Shown here in pieces: positions 1 to 4,977 of a DNA stretch of 5,019 nucleotides. This DNA is from Christensenella sp. UBA3798 (lineage in GTDB: Bacteria > Bacillota > Clostridia > Christensenellales > CAG-1252): assembly GCA_002368735.1 (NCBI GenBank), contig DFEQ01000019.1, positions 1 through 5,019 on the forward strand. The letters run 5' to 3'. A program made the position numbers and the translations under genes. The first letter of the stretch is position 1, and the number at the start of each line of letters is the position of its first letter. The notes under the pieces are model-generated. The model was not told where the DNA came from and did no database searches. It was given only the letters and a program-made list of their open reading frames with translations.

Positions 1-184
1 TGTATATCATCACGATGAAATCGTGCATATCATCAATTCGTTAGAATTGTATATCATCAAACCGAAGCGAGGTATTCTTTATGCACGGCATAGGGAGATG
101 ATATACAAAGGCGAGATCGCCTTTGGTGATATACAAGCGCTCGGCGCTTGATGATATACCAAACCTCGCTACGCTTCGGTTTGG
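1..184. repeat. Array of short hairpins with TATATCATCA-type linkers (array 1)
   Basis: Six perfect short palindromes lie end to end: stems 11-16/20-25, 34-39/44-49, 80-84/88-92, 106-114/117-125 (9 bp), 134-140/144-150 and 159-165/178-184. They are separated by a conserved linker. It reads TGTATATCATCA at 1-12 and 48-59 and TGCATATCATCA at 24-35. It then appears inverted as GATGATATACA (97-107), GTGATATACA (126-135) and TGATGATATACC (149-160). The stems differ in sequence while the linker is conserved, and linker orientation flips near 75-96. Positions 59-73 can also pair with 163-182, leaving a 5-nt bulge, so the whole block could fold into a branched structure. The array probably continues left of the window. 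It lies beyond the terminator of the neighbouring gene, so it is intergenic. It is not a CRISPR: the units are too short and the variable parts are palindromic. Its function is unknown. Confidence 0.85.
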
Positions 185-187
185 ATA

Positions 188-230
188 AAAAAGAACCTAA
201 ATCGAAACGAGTTCAATTTAGGTTCTTTTT
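188..230. terminator. Bidirectional intrinsic terminator
   Basis: The arm at 192-202 (AGAACCTAAAT) is perfectly complementary to 216-226, with a 13-nt loop. The stem is extended by A-T pairs 188-191/227-230. On the minus strand the hairpin ends in a U run made by the A tract at 187-192, which fits termination of the leftward gene ending at 284. On the plus strand it ends in T226-230, so transcription arriving from the left would stop here as well. Confidence 0.85.
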
Positions 231-283
231 GGCGGGGTATTGGCATCAATACAGATGCGCCCTAATGTGCGGTCGTAGCTAAA

Positions 284-769
284 TTAAGATTCTTCCAGTT
301 CGATAAACTTCTGCAAATCGATCATCCCCTTTGCCAGCATAAAGAACCTGTCGTTGTACCTGTCGGCGGTGGAGAGCGCCGTCGCCAGCATGAAAAAGAA
401 GAATTGCTCGCCCAAGGTGGAGTCGATATAGCTGGTGGACATCACGTAGTAGACGTTGCCCTCGCTGAGGTTGAGGTCAAAGTGCCCGAACGCCATGCCG
501 AAGTTTGCCACCGCGGTGGCGAAGGCGGCGTCCTTCAACTTCTCATCGGGGAACTCGGCAAAGCTGTCGCTGATGAAGGTAACGCACTCTTTTTGCGGGT
601 CAACGTTAAAGATGAAATCGATGGGGAAGTCTTGCCCTTTGTACTGTGATTTGATAACGAGGTCGTCGTCGAACCTGTCAAACGGCACGTCCTGCGCGAC
701 GAACGCCTCTATCATCTTGTTGTAGACTTCCAGTGCTCTTGCCATTTTTTCGGGAGAGATGTTCTTCAT
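284..769 (-). CDS. YbjN-like domain protein (tentative), 161 aa
   Basis: A soluble 161-residue acidic protein with no signal peptide or membrane segment. The layout resembles the YbjN / type III chaperone-like fold: an N-terminal helix (about 5-25), a strand-rich middle (about 33-70, with DLVIKSQYKG and VTFISDSFAEFP) and a helical second half. The half-conserved NFGMAFGHFDLNLSEGNVYYV stretch (about 89-109) reads like the paired strands of that family. YbjN proteins are often described as sensory or chaperone-like, but no biochemical role can be assigned from the sequence. The ATG at 769 is preceded by AAGGAG at a 6-nt spacing, and an upstream promoter with a 17-bp spacer supports a monocistronic transcript ending at the 188-230 terminator. 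The gene itself is convincing. The family assignment is fold-level intuition and could be wrong. Confidence 0.75.
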   Translation of the reverse strand: MKNISPEKMARALEVYNKMIEAFVAQDVPFDRFDDDLVIKSQYKGQDFPIDFIFNVDPQKECVTFISDSFAEFPDEKLKDAAFATAVANFGMAFGHFDLNLSEGNVYYVMSTSYIDSTLGEQFFFFMLATALSTADRYNDRFFMLAKGMIDLQKFIELEES

Positions 770-853
770 AATGGGCTCCTTTTCTTGATATATATTTATT
801 TATCGAAAAGCGATAAACACATCCGTTGCTTGCGCTCGTAGCGCGGTAAATAT

Positions 854-882
854 AGTATAACACAAACGTTATCAAAAAGCAA
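854..882 (-). promoter_or_regulatory. Sigma-A-type promoter with operator-like dyad, for the 161-aa gene
   Basis: Read on the minus strand, -35 TTGCTT (877-882) and -10 TATACT (854-859) are separated by exactly 17 bp, giving a leader of about 78 nt. An inverted repeat, AAACGTT at 864-870 and AACGTTT at 881-887 with 10 bp between, overlaps the -35 and the spacer, which is where a repressor operator would sit. The leader also holds two small hairpins, 799-805/811-817 (7-bp stem) and 832-836/840-844. Promoter confidence is good; the operator is inference. Confidence 0.7.
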
Positions 883-886
883 CGTT

Positions 887-1036
887 TCCGAAATACGCTT
901 GGGGAAAAGCGCCTCTCCCACGAAAAAAAACAACGGAAGCGCTATCCTTTATGCGAGCGGACTATATTTATCCGTACTGCCGGTCATTCTGCCGCACCCG
1001 GATAATATATGCCTCGACGTTGCCCTGTCACCCTCG
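887..1036. other. Intergenic stretch without a clear gene
   Basis: These 150 bases lie between the promoter of the 161-aa gene and the end of queH. I see no coding region and no convincing terminator for the queH operon. The only candidates are a 5-bp hairpin at 896-900/907-911 and an A8 tract around 921-928, which gives a U run on the minus strand but has only a weak preceding stem. Leftward transcription may therefore read into the next gene. Confidence 0.5.
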
Positions 1037-1639
1037 TTAAAGCCGCTTGCTAAAGGGGCAGCCGCAGTAGTTCTGCCTATAAAGTTCGTACTGCTTGGAG
1101 AGCTCGATGGAGTGCTGATAGCCGCCGTCCTTTTTGAAGTCGGAACAGAGATATTTGACGCCGTATTTCTCGGCGAGCGCCTCCCCTATCTCGTTGATCA
1201 GCATGGGGTTCTTGAGGGGAGATAGGGTCAAGGTCGTCGCAAAGTAGTCGTAGCCCTCCTCCTTGGCGCGGCGCGCCGTCTCCTCCAAGCGGAGCTTAAA
1301 GCACCTGGCGCAGCGCATCCCCCCTTCGGGCGCATTCTCTAAACCTTTTGCCATGGCGAGGAATTTATCTTCGTCCCCCGCCCCTTTGAGGAGACCCACC
1401 GTGGGGCACATCTCCGAGATCAGGCGCTCGAGCTCAAGATAGCGCTTTTCCCTCTCCTCCCCCTCCGTGATATTGGGGTTATAGTAGTAGACTGTGAGAT
1501 CAAAGACGTCGGGCAGGAAGGTGAGTTCGTGCGAAGCGCAGGGGGCGCAACAGGCGTGAAGAAGGAGCGAGGGTCTTTCCCCTCGCTCGCATAGGTCGGC
1601 AAATAATGCCTTCATTTCCTTATTGTAGTTCCTATTCAT
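1037..1639 (-). CDS. queH: QueH epoxyqueuosine reductase, 200 aa
   Basis: QueH (DUF208 family) is the cytoplasmic iron-sulfur enzyme that reduces epoxyqueuosine to queuosine at position 34 of GUN-anticodon tRNAs. It replaces the cobalamin-dependent QueG in many anaerobes. The sequence shows the family signature throughout: HACCAPC (Cys30, Cys31, Cys34), YYYNPNI (51-57), RCARCF (Cys110, Cys113), FATTLTLSPLKNP in the middle, then DFKKDGGYQHSIELSK and YCGCPFS (Cys192, Cys194). The paired cysteines are those expected to hold the [4Fe-4S] cluster and nearby metal. The length of 200 aa is normal for a complete protein. The ATG overlaps the upstream UPF0210 stop by one base (TGATG) and has no evident ribosome site, so translation is probably coupled to the upstream gene. 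It is the last gene of the leftward operon. Confidence 0.95.
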   Translation of the reverse strand: MNRNYNKEMKALFADLCERGERPSLLLHACCAPCASHELTFLPDVFDLTVYYYNPNITEGEEREKRYLELERLISEMCPTVGLLKGAGDEDKFLAMAKGLENAPEGGMRCARCFKLRLEETARRAKEEGYDYFATTLTLSPLKNPMLINEIGEALAEKYGVKYLCSDFKKDGGYQHSIELSKQYELYRQNYCGCPFSKRL

Positions 1640-2988
1640 CAGTTCTTGTTGCTGCTGAGCGGCGCAGGGATCCTGCCGCCCCTCTTGATAAACTTTTCGG
1701 GGGAATATCCGCTCACGCGCATAATGGGCGCGCGCCCGAGCAAGCCGCCGAAGGACACGTCCTCCCCCACCCCCTTACCGTAGACGGGGATCACCCTAAC
1801 GGCGGTGGTCTTGTGGTTGACTACGCCGATCGCCGCTTCGTCCGCGATCATAGCGGAGATGACCTCCGCAGTCGTATCGCCGGGGACGGCGACCATATCG
1901 ATGCCCACGCTGCACACGGCGGTCATCGCTTCGAGTTTCTCCATCGGGAGCGCGCCCATCGCCGCCGCCTCGATCATGCCGATATCTTCGCTGACGGGGA
2001 TAAAGGCGCCGGATAAGCCGCCGACGTGCGAACTCGCCATAATGCCGCCCTTCTTGACTGCGTCGTTGAGGAGAGCGAGCGCCGCCGTAGTGCCGCAGGC
2101 GCCTACCCGCTCGAGACCCATCTCTTCGAGGATCCTCGCCACGCTGTCGCCGACAGCGGGGGTCGGAGCAAGCGAGAGATCCACGATGCCGAACTCTCCG
2201 CCCAGCATCTCCGCCGCCGTCTTCGCGACGAGCTGACCCACGCGGGTGACCTTGAACGCCGTCTTCTTGACGGTCTCCGCCACCTCGGTGAGGTCGCCCT
2301 CCACCTTTTCAAGCGCCGCCTTGACCACGCCGGGGCCGCTGACGCCTACGTTGATGACCTTATCCGCCTCGCCCGTGCCGTGAAATGCGCCCGCCATAAA
2401 GGGGTTGTCCTCCACCGCGTTGGCAAAGACCACGAGCTTCGCGCAGCCGATGGAGTCCGCCTCGCGGGTGAGATACGCCGTTTGCTTCACGATCTCGCCC
2501 ATCTTCCTGACGGCGTCCATATTGATGCCCGCGCGCGATGACGCCACGTTCACCGAGGAGCACACTTTCTTTGTCCTCGAGAGCGCCTCGGGGATGGTCT
2601 CGAGGAAGGCGTTCTCCCTTGCGGTGGCACCTTTCTGCACGAGGGCGGTGTAGCCGCCGATAAAGTCGATGCCCGTCTCCGCCGCCGCCCTGTCCATAGC
2701 CTCGGCAAGCTGCAAGTAGCCGCCGCTCGCCGCGCCGACGAGGGAGATCGGAGTGACGGACACCCGCTTATTGACGACGGGGACGCCGTACATCGTGGCT
2801 ATCTTGTCGCCTACCGATACGAGGTCCTTGGCGTAGGAAGTGATCTTATCGTACACCTTGGTCGCCGTCCTCGCCGCGTCCTCCGTAATGCAATCGAAGA
2901 GGGATATCCCCATCGTGATACAGCGGACGTCGAGGTGCTGGGAACTCACCATTCCCATCGTTTCCAATATCTCTTTATCCGTAAGCAT
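1639..2988 (-). CDS. UPF0210 / PFL (DUF711) family protein, 449 aa
   Basis: A full-length member of UPF0210, also called PFL-family or DUF711 proteins. These share a fold relationship with pyruvate formate-lyase-type enzymes but have no demonstrated reaction. Recognisable conserved blocks are HLDVRCITMGISLFDC (18-33), the VNKRVSVTPIS block (72-82), a glycine-rich GVSGPGVV segment near 215-225, the SFGGLLGRAPIM block (412-423) and the typical C-terminus GGRIPAP (437-443). The length of 449 aa is close to the roughly 450 aa usual for the family. I see no glycyl-radical RVSGY-type loop that I would trust as catalytic: RVSGY does occur at 424-428, but it also fits ordinary UPF0210 sequence. The ATG at 2988 begins 3 nt after the ACT gene stops, with a weak AGGA ribosome site inside that gene's end. 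The pairing with UPF0237 is a conserved one and suggests that the ACT protein regulates or partners with it. Confidence 0.95.
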   Translation of the reverse strand: MLTDKEILETMGMVSSQHLDVRCITMGISLFDCITEDAARTATKVYDKITSYAKDLVSVGDKIATMYGVPVVNKRVSVTPISLVGAASGGYLQLAEAMDRAAAETGIDFIGGYTALVQKGATARENAFLETIPEALSRTKKVCSSVNVASSRAGINMDAVRKMGEIVKQTAYLTREADSIGCAKLVVFANAVEDNPFMAGAFHGTGEADKVINVGVSGPGVVKAALEKVEGDLTEVAETVKKTAFKVTRVGQLVAKTAAEMLGGEFGIVDLSLAPTPAVGDSVARILEEMGLERVGACGTTAALALLNDAVKKGGIMASSHVGGLSGAFIPVSEDIGMIEAAAMGALPMEKLEAMTAVCSVGIDMVAVPGDTTAEVISAMIADEAAIGVVNHKTTAVRVIPVYGKGVGEDVSFGGLLGRAPIMRVSGYSPEKFIKRGGRIPAPLSSNKN

Positions 2989-2991
2989 AGT

Positions 2992-3261
2992 TTATATCCT
3001 GTGCATCGCGTCGAAGATGTCTTCGCTGCGGAGGTTGATGTCGAGACCGACAGACTCGCCCTTTTCCCTGAGAGCGACGATGAGCTTATCGATGGGCATC
3101 GCGCTTCTCTCGGTATTTGCGCGCATGATCATCGTGAAGTATTCGCCCATCAAGGTCTGCGAAATATCCACGATATTGACGTCGAGGTCCGCGAGGAAGG
3201 TCGATACGTCCCTGATGATCCCGATGCGGTCCTTGCCGATAACGCTGATGATAACGTTCAT
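2992..3261 (-). CDS. UPF0237 ACT-domain protein, 89 aa
   Basis: A stand-alone ACT domain of the UPF0237 type. The N-terminus carries the hallmark VIGKDRIGII turn (residues 7-16), the loop that binds small ligands such as amino acids in ACT domains. It is followed by the NIVDISQT strand (29-36) and the YFTMIMRAN strand (41-49). At 89 aa it is a single domain with no catalytic partner in the same chain. ACT domains usually dimerise and sense amino acids, but the ligand cannot be read here. It is the first gene of the leftward operon. The ATG at 3261 has GGAGG only 4 nt upstream, a short spacing, and the next gene follows after 3 nt. The UPF0237-UPF0210 pair is widely conserved in Firmicutes and archaea, so the two products probably work together. 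Confidence 0.95.
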   Translation of the reverse strand: MNVIISVIGKDRIGIIRDVSTFLADLDVNIVDISQTLMGEYFTMIMRANTERSAMPIDKLIVALREKGESVGLDINLRSEDIFDAMHRI

Positions 3262-3292
3262 ACTGCCTCCAAAAAAACTATATTTCTATTCT

Positions 3293-3321
3293 ATTATACC
3301 GCGCGAGGGCGGGAGAGGCAA
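3293..3321 (-). promoter_or_regulatory. Promoter of the ACT-UPF0210-queH operon
   Basis: On the minus strand, a consensus -10 TATAAT (3293-3298) lies 17 bp from -35 TTGCCT (3316-3321, 4 of 6 matches). The predicted start is about 25 nt upstream of the ACT-domain ATG, leaving no room for a riboswitch. No other promoter-like sequence is obvious within the three genes, which are almost contiguous. Confidence 0.8.
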
Positions 3322-3323
3322 GA

Positions 3324-3354
3324 AAAAAGCGGCGAAGGGTGCCCTCCGCTTTTT
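3324..3354. terminator. Bidirectional terminator-like hairpin between divergent promoters
   Basis: AAAAAGCGG (3324-3332) pairs with CCGCTTTTT (3346-3354). An inner AGGG/CCCT stem (3336-3339/3342-3345) is reached after a 3-nt bulge. Both strands end in a U run. It lies just behind the operon promoter and upstream of the hydrolase gene, with no gene ending towards it from either side. It may insulate the two transcription units or be left over from a gene displaced here. Confidence 0.7.
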
Positions 3355-3396
3355 CAATGTGGAATGCGGAATTAAATCAATGCGGAATGCGGAATG
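3354..3396. repeat. Left heptad repeat, two copies of a 20-bp unit
   Basis: A 20-bp unit occurs twice with a 23-bp period: TCAATGTGGAATGCGGAATT (3354-3373) and TCAATGCGGAATGCGGAATG (3377-3396), differing at two positions. Each is built from the heptad GGAATNN. The second copy is almost the exact reverse complement of 4707-4726, on the far side of the hydrolase gene. Confidence 0.85.
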
Positions 3397-3452
3397 AAGG
3401 TGCGTTGCGAGGGAAAACGCTTGCTCCGACGGCTTATCAACAGGCATGCCGC

Positions 3453-3481
3453 TTGACTTCCCACTCGGAAGTACGTATAAT
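3453..3481 (+). promoter_or_regulatory. Strong promoter with internal dyad, for the SGNH hydrolase
   Basis: -35 TTGACT (3453-3458) and a perfect -10 TATAAT (3476-3481) have a 17-bp spacer. ACTTCC (3456-3461) and GGAAGT (3467-3472) form an inverted repeat with 5 bp between, placed between the two promoter boxes as a repressor site would be. A self-complementary GGCATGCC lies just upstream (3443-3450). AAGGAGG (3501-3507) sits 6 nt before the ATG. Confidence 0.85.
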
Positions 3482-3513
3482 GAAAACGTGTTCTGACGAA
3501 AAGGAGGAAAAGC

Positions 3514-4230
3514 ATGAAAAAACCCACCAAAAAGGATATCATCTATCTTGCGATCATCGTCGTGCTCGTCGCCGCCCTCGTGACGGTGTCGGTGCTATGG
3601 GGCATTGCCGCCAACAAGAAGGACGAACCCTCCTACTACGACAAGAAGTGCGCCTCCTTTGAGCTGCAAAACGCCAACCTTTCCAAGGGGCAGATCGTAT
3701 TTATCGGCGATTCCATCACCGACGGCTACCACCTGGACGACTACTTTACCGACCTACCGCTTGCCACCTATAACCGCGGCATCGGCGGAGACGTGACGAG
3801 CGGCGTCATTCGCAGGCTGAAAACTTCCCTCTACGACCTCGCGCCCACCAAGATCGCCTTGATGATAGGCATCAACGACATCAACTCGGGACGCACAAAC
3901 GACGAGATCATCGCCAATTATACGACCATTTTGGACGGGATCAAGACCAACCTCCCCGCCACAGCAGTTTACTGTGAATCGGTGCTCCCGATGCATTCCA
4001 AGGTGGAAAAATGGGGCATCGACCTCGAAGCAAGGACGCAGCAGATCAAAGATCTGAACGTAAGGATCAAAGCCCTCGCGGCGGAAAAGGGCTACGTGTA
4101 CGTGGACCTCTTTCCCCTCTTTGCGGATGAAAACGACCACCTGATCGACGAATACACCGAGGACGGCTTGCACCCCATCGCGGCGGGGTATCAGGTGTGG
4201 ACCTCCATCATCAAGCCCTACCTTGTTTAA
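3514..4230 (+). CDS. Membrane-anchored SGNH/GDSL-family hydrolase, 238 aa
   Basis: An esterase/lipase-type SGNH hydrolase. Residues 1-8 are Lys-rich and 9-31 form a single hydrophobic helix without a lipobox or an obvious cleavage site. The protein is therefore probably anchored with its catalytic domain (about 60-238) outside the cell. All four SGNH blocks are visible: GDSITDG (65-71, nucleophile Ser67), the oxyanion glycine in RGIGGD (88-93), GIND (119-122, Asn121) and DGLHP (217-221, Asp217 and His220). The pattern YNRGIGGD plus DGLHPIAAGYQVW resembles the platelet-activating-factor acetylhydrolase-like branch, which often deacetylates sugars or lipids; the real substrate is unknown. The gene has its own promoter and ribosome site, and both flanks carry inverted repeats. 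I see no clear terminator after the stop. Its codons are GC3-rich like those of the other main genes, unlike the AT-rich stretch that follows. Confidence 0.93.
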   Translation: MKKPTKKDIIYLAIIVVLVAALVTVSVLWGIAANKKDEPSYYDKKCASFELQNANLSKGQIVFIGDSITDGYHLDDYFTDLPLATYNRGIGGDVTSGVIRRLKTSLYDLAPTKIALMIGINDINSGRTNDEIIANYTTILDGIKTNLPATAVYCESVLPMHSKVEKWGIDLEARTQQIKDLNVRIKALAAEKGYVYVDLFPLFADENDHLIDEYTEDGLHPIAAGYQVWTSIIKPYLV

Positions 4231-4529
4231 GACGGCAGATAAGGGCGCATTATCATACGGGCGAAAATTTAGGCAATACCGATAAGGTCTTTTACTTTTT
4301 GATCTTATTATTCGGCTTCAAGTGCTTCCTATCCTTCTTTCCCCATAGGGAGAGCATGCTGTCCGCTTCGTCTTTATTGGATTGGATCATTCTGTCTGTA
4401 GGATTGATATCGTGTATTTTCTTTTTCATAATAGAAGTATGGGGAAATAGAGGATGGGGCATTCAACCAAATCGGAGCAACGCGACACTTTATTCCGCAT
4501 TGGAACAATTCCTAATTCCTCATTCCTAA
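4231..4529 (+). pseudogene. AT-rich membrane-protein remnant or small two-helix protein
   Basis: After the hydrolase stop, one frame stays open to the TAA at 4527-4529 and encodes two strongly hydrophobic segments: VFYFLILLFGFKCFLSFF and, after HRESMLSAS, WIILSVGLISCIFFFIIEVW. In this frame the only start before the first segment is a GTG (4197) inside the hydrolase gene, with no ribosome site. A later ATG at 4356, behind a weak GGGAG, would give 57 aa with one helix. The last codons run into the heptad repeat, so the natural C-terminus looks replaced. Codons are AT-rich at the third position, unlike the neighbours. I read it as a decayed fragment, perhaps brought in with the flanking repeats. 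A genuine small membrane protein remains possible. Confidence 0.35.
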
Positions 4530-4540
4530 TTCCTAATTCA
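4492..4540. repeat. Right heptad repeat tract, inverted relative to the left copy
   Basis: ATTCCGCATT (4492-4501) is the reverse complement of AATGCGGAAT, found at 3363-3372, 3379-3388 and 3386-3395. It is followed by a tandem 7-bp repeat: AATTCCT at 4507 and 4514, CATTCCT at 4521, AATTCCT at 4528 and a partial copy to 4540. On the minus strand these read GGAATTA or GGAATGA, the same GGAATNN heptad as the left tract. Confidence 0.85.
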
Positions 4541-4544
4541 AAAG

Positions 4545-4706
4545 GCGATATGCACCTATCGGTGCGCGATAAGTTTGCTATCGCAAACGCGATATACGGC
4601 TAACGCCGTGCGATATGCCGCAATACCCCAAAAAGTCTGTTCGTCTTTTCGGGGACCCCAACGCAGCGCGATATGCCCTAACGGGCGCGGCGGACTATCC
4701 TCCGCG
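4545..4706. repeat. Array of short hairpins with GCGATAT linkers (array 2)
   Basis: The linker GCGATAT occurs at 4545-4551, 4589-4595, 4610-4616 and 4668-4674, and as GCGATAA at 4566-4572. Each linker is followed by a hairpin. These are 4552-4556/4561-4565 (loop TATC), 4573-4578/4583-4588 (loop TATC), 4596-4600/4605-4609 (loop TAAC) and 4675-4678/4683-4686 (loop TAAC). A longer imperfect one follows the 4610 linker (4626-4635/4645-4654, one mismatch). A last hairpin, 4690-4694/4701-4705, lacks the GATAT core before it. The first three units have a period of about 21-23 bp. The core GATATRC followed by a hairpin is shared with the array at 1-184, and that array's second hairpin also has loop TAAC when read on the minus strand. 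Both are intergenic. Confidence 0.85.
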
Positions 4707-4726
4707 ATTCCGCAATTCCGCATTGA
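4707..4726. repeat. Right inverted copy of the TCAATGCGGAAT repeat
   Basis: ATTCCGCAATTCCGCATTGA is the reverse complement of the left copy at 3377-3395, apart from one inserted base. It directly follows the second hairpin array. Together the two copies frame about 1.35 kb containing the SGNH hydrolase, the AT-rich remnant and the array. I see no obvious target-site duplication outside them. Confidence 0.8.
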
Positions 4727-4760
4727 ATAAAACTTCTTTCCCCTGCGCATCATAAGGGCA

Positions 4761-4767
4761 AAGGAGG
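4761..4767 (+). promoter_or_regulatory. Ribosome binding site of the 36-aa CxxC protein
   Basis: AAGGAGG is a full-strength Shine-Dalgarno sequence 8 nt before the ATG at 4776. It is the main reason for believing this very short gene. No convincing promoter is visible: TTGAAT at 4723-4728 has only weak -10 candidates such as CATCAT at 4748-4753, with a 19-bp spacer. Confidence 0.8.
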
Positions 4768-4775
4768 AATAGCAC

Positions 4776-4886
4776 ATGACCAAATCTACCAACTGCAAGA
4801 ACTGCGACAGCAAGCCCGTCAAGAAGAGCACCGCAAAGACCAAGCGCGGTGCGTCCGCCTGCTCCGACTGCTCCAAGAGTAAGTAA
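4776..4886 (+). CDS. Small Lys-rich double-CxxC protein, 36 aa
   Basis: I do not recognise this protein. It is 36 residues, begins MTKSTNCKNCDSKP and ends SACSDCSKSK. It has exactly four cysteines in two CxxC pairs (Cys7/Cys10 and Cys29/Cys32) with 18 residues between. It has ten basic residues (nine Lys, one Arg) against two Asp, and no hydrophobic segment. The pattern would suit one tetrahedral zinc site or two disulfides joined by a basic linker that could contact nucleic acid; this is inference. Support for a real gene comes from the perfect AAGGAGG at 8-nt spacing, GC-ending codons like those of the neighbouring genes, and a strong terminator 35 bases after the stop. It appears to be a single-gene unit. 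It could also be a modified-peptide precursor, but no modifying enzyme is visible nearby. Confidence 0.75.
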   Translation: MTKSTNCKNCDSKPVKKSTAKTKRGASACSDCSKSK

Positions 4887-4900
4887 GCGGAAGGCGGGAA

Positions 4901-4949
4901 GTCCCCTCCGTGGGGGACGAAAAAAAGTCGCTCGTGAGAGCGACTTTTT
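4901..4949. terminator. Tandem hairpins ending in a strong bidirectional terminator
   Basis: GTCCCC (4901-4906) pairs with GGGGAC (4913-4918). A second hairpin, GTCGCTC/GAGCGAC (4927-4933/4938-4944) with loop GTGA, is extended by AAAAA/TTTTT (4922-4926/4945-4949). The second has U tracts on both strands, so it ends the small CxxC gene rightwards and the convergent minus-strand gene leftwards. Confidence 0.9.
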
Positions 4950-4977
4950 CTTTTGATTTTTTTAGGGACAAAGAGCC

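Noticed and set aside
1..184. CRISPR array
   Set aside because: The linkers are about 12 bp, change orientation and separate short palindromes; there are no 25-40 bp direct repeats or unique non-palindromic spacers.
424..428. Possible glycyl-radical loop (RVSGY at residues 424-428 of the UPF0210 protein; the coordinates given here are residue numbers)
   Set aside because: It resembles the pyruvate formate-lyase loop only in a few residues, no activase gene is nearby, and the same segment fits ordinary UPF0210 sequence.
770..853. Riboswitch in the leader of the 161-aa gene
   Set aside because: The 78-nt leader has only two small independent hairpins and matches no riboswitch class I can recognise.
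899..1225. 108-aa plus-strand open frame in the gap after queH
   Set aside because: Half of it is antisense to queH, it has no ribosome site, and its hydrophobic look comes from reading the complement of queH codons.
1606..2541. Long plus-strand open frames opposite the UPF0210 gene
   Set aside because: They are antisense shadows of a GC-rich gene with clear family motifs; their His/Arg/Asp-rich or low-complexity products have no ribosome sites.
2840..3397. 185-aa plus-strand open frame over the ACT gene and its promoter
   Set aside because: It runs antisense through the ACT and UPF0210 starts and into the terminator and repeats; no family resemblance and no ribosome site.
4556..4876. 106-aa minus-strand open frame over array 2 and the small CxxC gene
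   Set aside because: Most of it translates the hairpin array, and it is antisense to a better-supported gene.
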